NCBI GenBank assembly: GCA_017382775.1
Contig: JAFNZQ010000175.1
Span: forward strand, 1 to 6,987
Origin: Spirochaetaceae bacterium
GTDB taxonomy: Bacteria; Spirochaetota; Spirochaetia; Treponematales; Treponemataceae
DNA: 6,987 nucleotides
Direction: 5' to 3'
The notes beneath the pieces are model-generated. The model worked only from the letters and a program-made list of their open reading frames with translations, searched no databases and was not told the origin of the DNA. The translations under genes were made by a program, and so were the position numbers. The first letter of the stretch is position 1. Each line of letters begins with the position of its first letter. Below are positions 3,691 to 6,987 of this stretch, piece after piece.

Positions 3691-5442
3691 ATGGGTAGGT
3701 GGGACTTAAATACAATTTATTCCGGATTTGATTCCGATGAAATGAAAGGGGATTTTTCCCGTTGCCGTGAACTATTGCAAGAAAAAAGAAAAGCGGTTAA
3801 AGATTCGGACATTGACTTTTCCCAATGGCTGGGTGATTTCATTAAACTTGAAGAAGAACTTTCTGCCCTTATAAGTTCCCTTAATTCCTACATATACGCC
3901 GTATATGCCGCAGATACGGACAATGGAGAAGCGATTAAGGCAATTTCGCAAATTGATGCCATCATTGTTGAAGACAGGGCAATAACCGTTGCCATAAACA
4001 AAAAAATCCACGAAAATTATGACAAAGTCCAAAAGATTCTATCGGAAAACAAAGATTTGGCAGCATTTAATCTGTTTTTTGAAGAAATTCACATTGAAGC
4101 CCAACATTCCATGGGGGAAGAAATGGAAGAATTGGCCGCTGAACTTCAATCTTCCGCAGCAGATTCTTTTTCCAGATTGCAACAAAAACTTCTTTCAACC
4201 TTAAAGGACGAAAAAACGAATAAAACTTTCAACGAATTACGCAATGATGCCTATTCTCCGGATGAAAGGGTGCGTAAGTCCTCATTTGAGGCGGAAAACC
4301 GTCTTTTATACAGTGTGCAAGATGCAGTTGCAGCCTGTTTAAACGAGATAAAGGGTGCCACAATTACTTTAAACAAACACCGTGGCTGGACATCGCCTTT
4401 GGAGAAAACTCTATTCCAATCACGGATGACCGAAAATACCCTTAACTCACTCATTGCAGCCATGGAAGAATCTTTACCGATGTGGCGCGAGTATCTGTCC
4501 ATTAAGGGTAAAATTTTGGGAGTGGAAAAGTTTGAGTTCCATCATCTTTTTGCACCATTAGTTTCATCCAAAAGGGATAAAATATGGGAATTTACAGAAG
4601 CACGGAACTATTTGGTGGAAAAATTTTCCCGGTTTTCATCGGATTTTGGCGATTTTACAAAAGAAGCCTTTGATAAAAAATGGATTGACTGGGAAATTCG
4701 TCCAAATAAGGCCGGTGGAGCCTTTTGTACCGAATTTGCCGCCCACAAGCAAACCCGTGTTCTTTCCAACTGGACCGGTACTTTCAGTGATGTGGTTACT
4801 CTGGCCCATGAATTGGGACATGCCTATCACTATCATTGCGTAAAAGATTTACCTGTGGTCTTTTCCCAATATCCCATGACCTTGGCCGAAACCGCCAGTA
4901 ATTTTGCGGAAGAAATAATTAAAAGTGATGCCATTTACAACAGCAAAAACATTGATGAAAAGGCCTTATTGGTGGAAAGCCGTCTCCAAGATGCTTGTCA
5001 GGTATTTGTGGACATCCTTTGTCGCTATTACTTCGAAAATGAAGTTTTCAATCGCAGGCAAGATTCCGAACTATCCGCCGATGAATTATCGGAAATAATG
5101 GTTAGAGCTCAAAAAAATACTTACGGTGAAGAAATAGGACATCATCCCTTAATGTGGGCGGTAAAAAGCCATTATTATTCACCGGATTTGGATTTTTACA
5201 ATTTTCCCTATGCCTTTGGGAGTTTGTTCGCTTTGGCAATTCACGGTAAGAAAGGGGAGTGGAAAGATGATTTTGCTCTTCGGTACAAAAAGATTCTGGA
5301 AGAAACCGGAAAAATGACCTGTGAAGAAGTGGGAAAACTTGCCGGATTTGACCTTGAAACAAAGGATTTTTGGATGAAAGAAATTTCCACATTTAAATCC
5401 GACATAGATTTTTTGCGTGAGTATTCCAATGGGCGAGGGTGA
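3691..5442 (+). CDS. pepF: Oligoendopeptidase F, M3 family zinc metallopeptidase
   Basis: This 583-aa cytoplasmic enzyme hydrolyses short peptides, typically in peptide recycling. It has no signal peptide, and it begins M-G-R-W-D-L-N-T-I-Y-S-G-F, the usual family opening. The N-terminal half is helical. The zinc site is H373-E374-L375-G376-H377, where both His bind zinc and Glu374 is the general base. The third ligand is Glu400 in the family motif E-T-A-S (400-403). Near the end, H484-H485 with W489 and H494-Y495-Y496, then F-Y-N-F-P-Y-A-F-G (502-510), match the substrate-binding and Tyr/His region of M3B peptidases. The closing G-F-D-L-x(4)-F-W also fits. Length is normal (about 590-600 aa) and all catalytic residues are present. 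It resembles the PepF clade found in clostridia and spirochaetes. It follows the membrane-protein gene by 7 bp and overlaps tcdA. Confidence 0.95.
   Translation: MGRWDLNTIYSGFDSDEMKGDFSRCRELLQEKRKAVKDSDIDFSQWLGDFIKLEEELSALISSLNSYIYAVYAADTDNGEAIKAISQIDAIIVEDRAITVAINKKIHENYDKVQKILSENKDLAAFNLFFEEIHIEAQHSMGEEMEELAAELQSSAADSFSRLQQKLLSTLKDEKTNKTFNELRNDAYSPDERVRKSSFEAENRLLYSVQDAVAACLNEIKGATITLNKHRGWTSPLEKTLFQSRMTENTLNSLIAAMEESLPMWREYLSIKGKILGVEKFEFHHLFAPLVSSKRDKIWEFTEARNYLVEKFSRFSSDFGDFTKEAFDKKWIDWEIRPNKAGGAFCTEFAAHKQTRVLSNWTGTFSDVVTLAHELGHAYHYHCVKDLPVVFSQYPMTLAETASNFAEEIIKSDAIYNSKNIDEKALLVESRLQDACQVFVDILCRYYFENEVFNRRQDSELSADELSEIMVRAQKNTYGEEIGHHPLMWAVKSHYYSPDLDFYNFPYAFGSLFALAIHGKKGEWKDDFALRYKKILEETGKMTCEEVGKLAGFDLETKDFWMKEISTFKSDIDFLREYSNGRG
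5418..5421 (+). promoter_or_regulatory. Ribosome site deciding the tcdA start
   Basis: TGAG (5418-5421), inside the end of pepF, lies 7 nt before ATG 5429 and favours that start. The upstream in-frame GTG at 5417 has no purine-rich site before it. Confidence 0.5.
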
Positions 5443-6121
5443 GTTTTCCCGCATTGACGGGCTTATCGGTGAAGAGAATCGCTGTAAATTACAAAGGTCG
5501 TCGGTGGCGATTTTTGGACTTGGGGGAGTGGGAGCCGCCGCAGCTGAGGGAATTGCTCGATCATTTGTGGGAAATATTCATCTGTTTGATTCCGATTTGG
5601 TGGAAAAATCCAATTTGAATAGGCAACTGTGTGCTTTGAATTCCTGCATTGGTATGAAAAAAACAGATGCAATCGCACTTCGCATAAAAGATATAAATTT
5701 GCAAAGTGTTGTTTACAAAAATTCCATTTTCTTTGATGAAAGCACGGTGGATTTAATTGATTTTACCGAATTTGATTTCATAATTGATGCCATTGATACT
5801 GTGGATTCTAAAATTCTTTTAATCGAAACGGCACAAAAATTTTCCGTTCCCATTGCCTCGGCATTGGGAACAGCCAACAAACTTCATCCGGAATTATTGC
5901 GTGTCTCAAATATCTATAATACGGATACATGCCCACTGGCAAAGGTGATACGACGAAAGATGCGGGAGAAAAATCTTCAAAACATACCTGTGGTATACTC
6001 CACGGAAAAGCCGATACGGGAAATATCCACCGGTGGCTTTCTGCCCAGTGGGGCTTTTGTTCCCAATGCAGCAGGTTTTATTCTTGGGAGTATTGCTGTA
6101 AATCACCTTATTTCTCTGTAA
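5429..6121 (+). CDS. tcdA: tRNA threonylcarbamoyladenosine dehydratase (cyclic t6A)
   Basis: This is a ThiF/E1-like ATP-dependent enzyme that closes the t6A modification at A37 of ANN-decoding tRNAs to cyclic t6A. Numbering from ATG 5429 (230 aa), F-S-R-I-D-G-L-I-G (6-14) is the standard opening. A Rossmann nucleotide loop G30-L-G-G-V-G35 follows, then D54-S-D56 for ribose binding, N62-x-x-R65, and a conserved Lys near 78. D120-A-I-D123 lies by the active site. G147-T-A-N-K, then C168-P-L-A-K with basic residues (I-R-R-K), V-V-Y-S-T-E-K-P and a final F-V-P-N-A-A-G-F are TcdA signatures. Cys168 is the likely catalytic cysteine. Length is close to the Firmicute/spirochaete short form; the E. 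coli protein is longer. A GTG at 5417 would add four residues but lacks a ribosome site. The gene overlaps pepF by 14 bp, so it is probably translationally coupled. Confidence 0.93.
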   Translation: MGEGEFSRIDGLIGEENRCKLQRSSVAIFGLGGVGAAAAEGIARSFVGNIHLFDSDLVEKSNLNRQLCALNSCIGMKKTDAIALRIKDINLQSVVYKNSIFFDESTVDLIDFTEFDFIIDAIDTVDSKILLIETAQKFSVPIASALGTANKLHPELLRVSNIYNTDTCPLAKVIRRKMREKNLQNIPVVYSTEKPIREISTGGFLPSGAFVPNAAGFILGSIAVNHLISL

Positions 6122-6130
6122 AAAATGGAT

Positions 6131-6152
6131 AAAAAAAGGCTTTTAACCTCTT
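6131..6152 (-). terminator. Intrinsic terminator of the ATPase gene
   Basis: Read on the minus strand, AAGAGG (6152-6147) pairs with CCTTTT (6139-6134), with one G-U pair and a 7-nt loop. T7 runs from 6137 to 6131, partly shared with the stem. This is the usual layout of a rho-independent terminator, about 75 bp after the ATPase stop at 6225. Confidence 0.6.
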
Positions 6153-6164
6153 AAATCCGGTGCT

Positions 6165-6227
6165 TAATTATGTGTAATCATAATATACACTTTTATAGTG
6201 TTTTTGTAAATTATGGTTACACAATTA
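6165..6227. repeat. Long imperfect inverted repeat in convergent intergenic region
   Basis: GTGTAATCATAAT (6172-6184) and ATTATGGTTACAC (6210-6222) match in 12 of 13 positions as reverse complements. The arms extend outward as TAATT (6165-6169) and AATTA (6223-6227), with two extra bases (AT) on the left. The 25-bp centre contains the smaller stem at 6187-6201. The right arm includes the ATPase stop codon (6225-6227). It may be a bidirectional terminator or the trace of an inserted element. Confidence 0.55.
6187..6205 (+). terminator. Weak terminator of the pepF-tcdA operon
   Basis: ACACT (6187-6191) pairs with AGTGT (6197-6201) around TTTAT, and T5 (6201-6205) begins at the last stem base. 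It lies 66 bp after the tcdA stop. The stem is short and AU-rich, but it sits in the loop of a longer inverted repeat (6165-6227) that would lengthen the structure. Confidence 0.45.
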
Positions 6228-6987
6228 GTATAAAAACCCAAAAAGCCACAAGGGGATTTGACTGTCGGTGCCAAATTCAATGTCATCTGCAATGCAGTAA
6301 TAACCGGATGTACCATCCTTTTTGGGATCAAAACCCAGGGTAAAGCGATCATTTATCAGAAAATATTTTCCCTTACAGGCTACATTGTGTTCGTAGGATA
6401 ATTGATTTACCAAAAAGGTCTGATTCCTGTCCACTTTGTTTTCGAAAAGGTAGAGCAAATTGGTGTTTTCGGCAAAAATTTTTTCCGGTTTCTTGTTTTC
6501 ATCACCTTCGGTTTCGTAAAGGAGTTTTATGAATTTTGTTTTTTCCAAATGGCGTAAATATTGGGAAATGGTTATCCTGCTGGTATCAATTTCATCGGCA
6601 AGATGCTTCATCTTGGGAGAATAGGGTGAGTTTTGGGCGAGAGTGCCCAATAACTGTTTCATCTTCTCAATATTTTTTGCTTCCACACCGCATAATAGAG
6701 GCAAATCCACATCCATTATTGTGTTTAAAAGATTTTCCAAATTTCCTTGAAAGTCAACGATTCCATCATCAAAAACGGGATAATATCCAAATTGGAGATA
6801 ATCTTCGAAATATGCGAAGGGTTTTATCTTGCTGGAAATCTCTGCGGAAATCCATTCACTTTGCCTTAAAATATTTTCAAGTTTGAAAGGCGGAAATTTT
6901 TTATTCACTTTCAGACTTAAATATTCTCGAAAGGATAAACCTTGCAATTCGTAAATACTTATGGTGTCAGTTTCCATGTGTTTCAAT
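6225..6987 (-). CDS. AAA ATPase / DUF4143 family protein, N-terminus missing
   Basis: The frame is open to the right edge and the visible 253 residues start in the middle of a known architecture, so the gene is cut by the window. Family members are about 380-400 aa: an N-terminal AAA ATPase (AAA_14 type) with Walker A and B, then DUF4143. The Walker motifs are not visible here. E-L-Q-G-L-S-F-R-E-Y (visible residues 13-22) is the standard end of the ATPase core. A winged-helix region follows (about 121-155, with S-R-I-T-I-S-Q-Y-L-R-H-L-E-K). The C-terminus, with N-Q-L-S-Y-E-H, I-A-D-D-I-E-F-G and P-L-W-L-F-G-F-L-Y, is complete. These ATPases are common accessory genes in gut and oral anaerobes, and their biological role is poorly known. 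The apparent start at 6986 (TTG) is only the edge of the window. Confidence 0.85.
   Translation of the reverse strand, partial: LKHMETDTISIYELQGLSFREYLSLKVNKKFPPFKLENILRQSEWISAEISSKIKPFAYFEDYLQFGYYPVFDDGIVDFQGNLENLLNTIMDVDLPLLCGVEAKNIEKMKQLLGTLAQNSPYSPKMKHLADEIDTSRITISQYLRHLEKTKFIKLLYETEGDENKKPEKIFAENTNLLYLFENKVDRNQTFLVNQLSYEHNVACKGKYFLINDRFTLGFDPKKDGTSGYYCIADDIEFGTDSQIPLWLFGFLY

Noticed and set aside
5417..5428. GTG at 5417 as the tcdA start
   Set aside because: There is no ribosome site before it, whereas ATG 5429 has TGAG at a good distance and gives the usual family N-terminus.
6225..6987. A toxin-antitoxin or defence module around the ATPase gene
   Set aside because: Only one partial DUF4143 ATPase is visible, with no partner gene, nuclease or other defence component inside the window.

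Overview
This AT-rich window carries five protein genes and one gene fragment. It reads like chromosome of a host-associated, probably anaerobic bacterium. My best guess is a spirochaete of the Treponema type. The reasons are a lipoprotein signal peptide with a relaxed spirochaete-style lipobox (Leu-Phe-Phe-Ser before Cys), an exported six-TPR protein, a clade of M3 oligoendopeptidase and a DUF4143-type ATPase that are common in gut and oral anaerobes, and homopolymeric A/T tracts between genes. No rRNA or marker gene is present, so this assignment is inference; a Firmicute or another gut anaerobe is not excluded.

Layout, left to right. (1) Bases 1-95, minus strand: the first 31 codons of a lipoprotein gene that runs off the left edge, with its own near-consensus promoter at 131-159. 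(2) Bases 96-571: a long spacer without a credible gene but full of inverted repeats, including a 10-bp stem with an A8 loop and a 12-bp-arm palindrome. (3) Bases 572-1945, minus: an exported TPR protein starting at TTG. (4) Bases 1946-2057: a 112-bp divergent promoter region. (5) Bases 2058-6121, plus: a tight three-gene unit made of an unrecognised membrane-anchored protein (541 aa), oligoendopeptidase F (pepF) and tRNA threonylcarbamoyladenosine dehydratase (tcdA). Spacing is 7 bp and then a short overlap, so they are probably co-transcribed and translationally coupled. The -10 of the operon promoter lies only 5 bp before the first ATG, which suggests a leaderless first cistron. (6) Bases 6122-6224: a convergent terminator region with a long inverted repeat reaching into the neighbouring stop codon. 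(7) Bases 6225-6987, minus: the C-terminal two thirds of an AAA ATPase/DUF4143 protein, cut by the right edge.

How they work together: the plus-strand unit combines cytoplasmic peptide turnover (PepF) and tRNA A37 maturation (TcdA) with an envelope protein of unknown role. The link looks like housekeeping co-transcription rather than one pathway. The TPR protein is divergently expressed and exported, and could share control with the membrane protein through the common promoter region. I see no mobile element, CRISPR array or defence system. The most interesting material is the unrecognised 541-aa protein, its apparently leaderless expression, the hairpin-rich spacer at 96-571, and the inverted repeat at 6165-6227.
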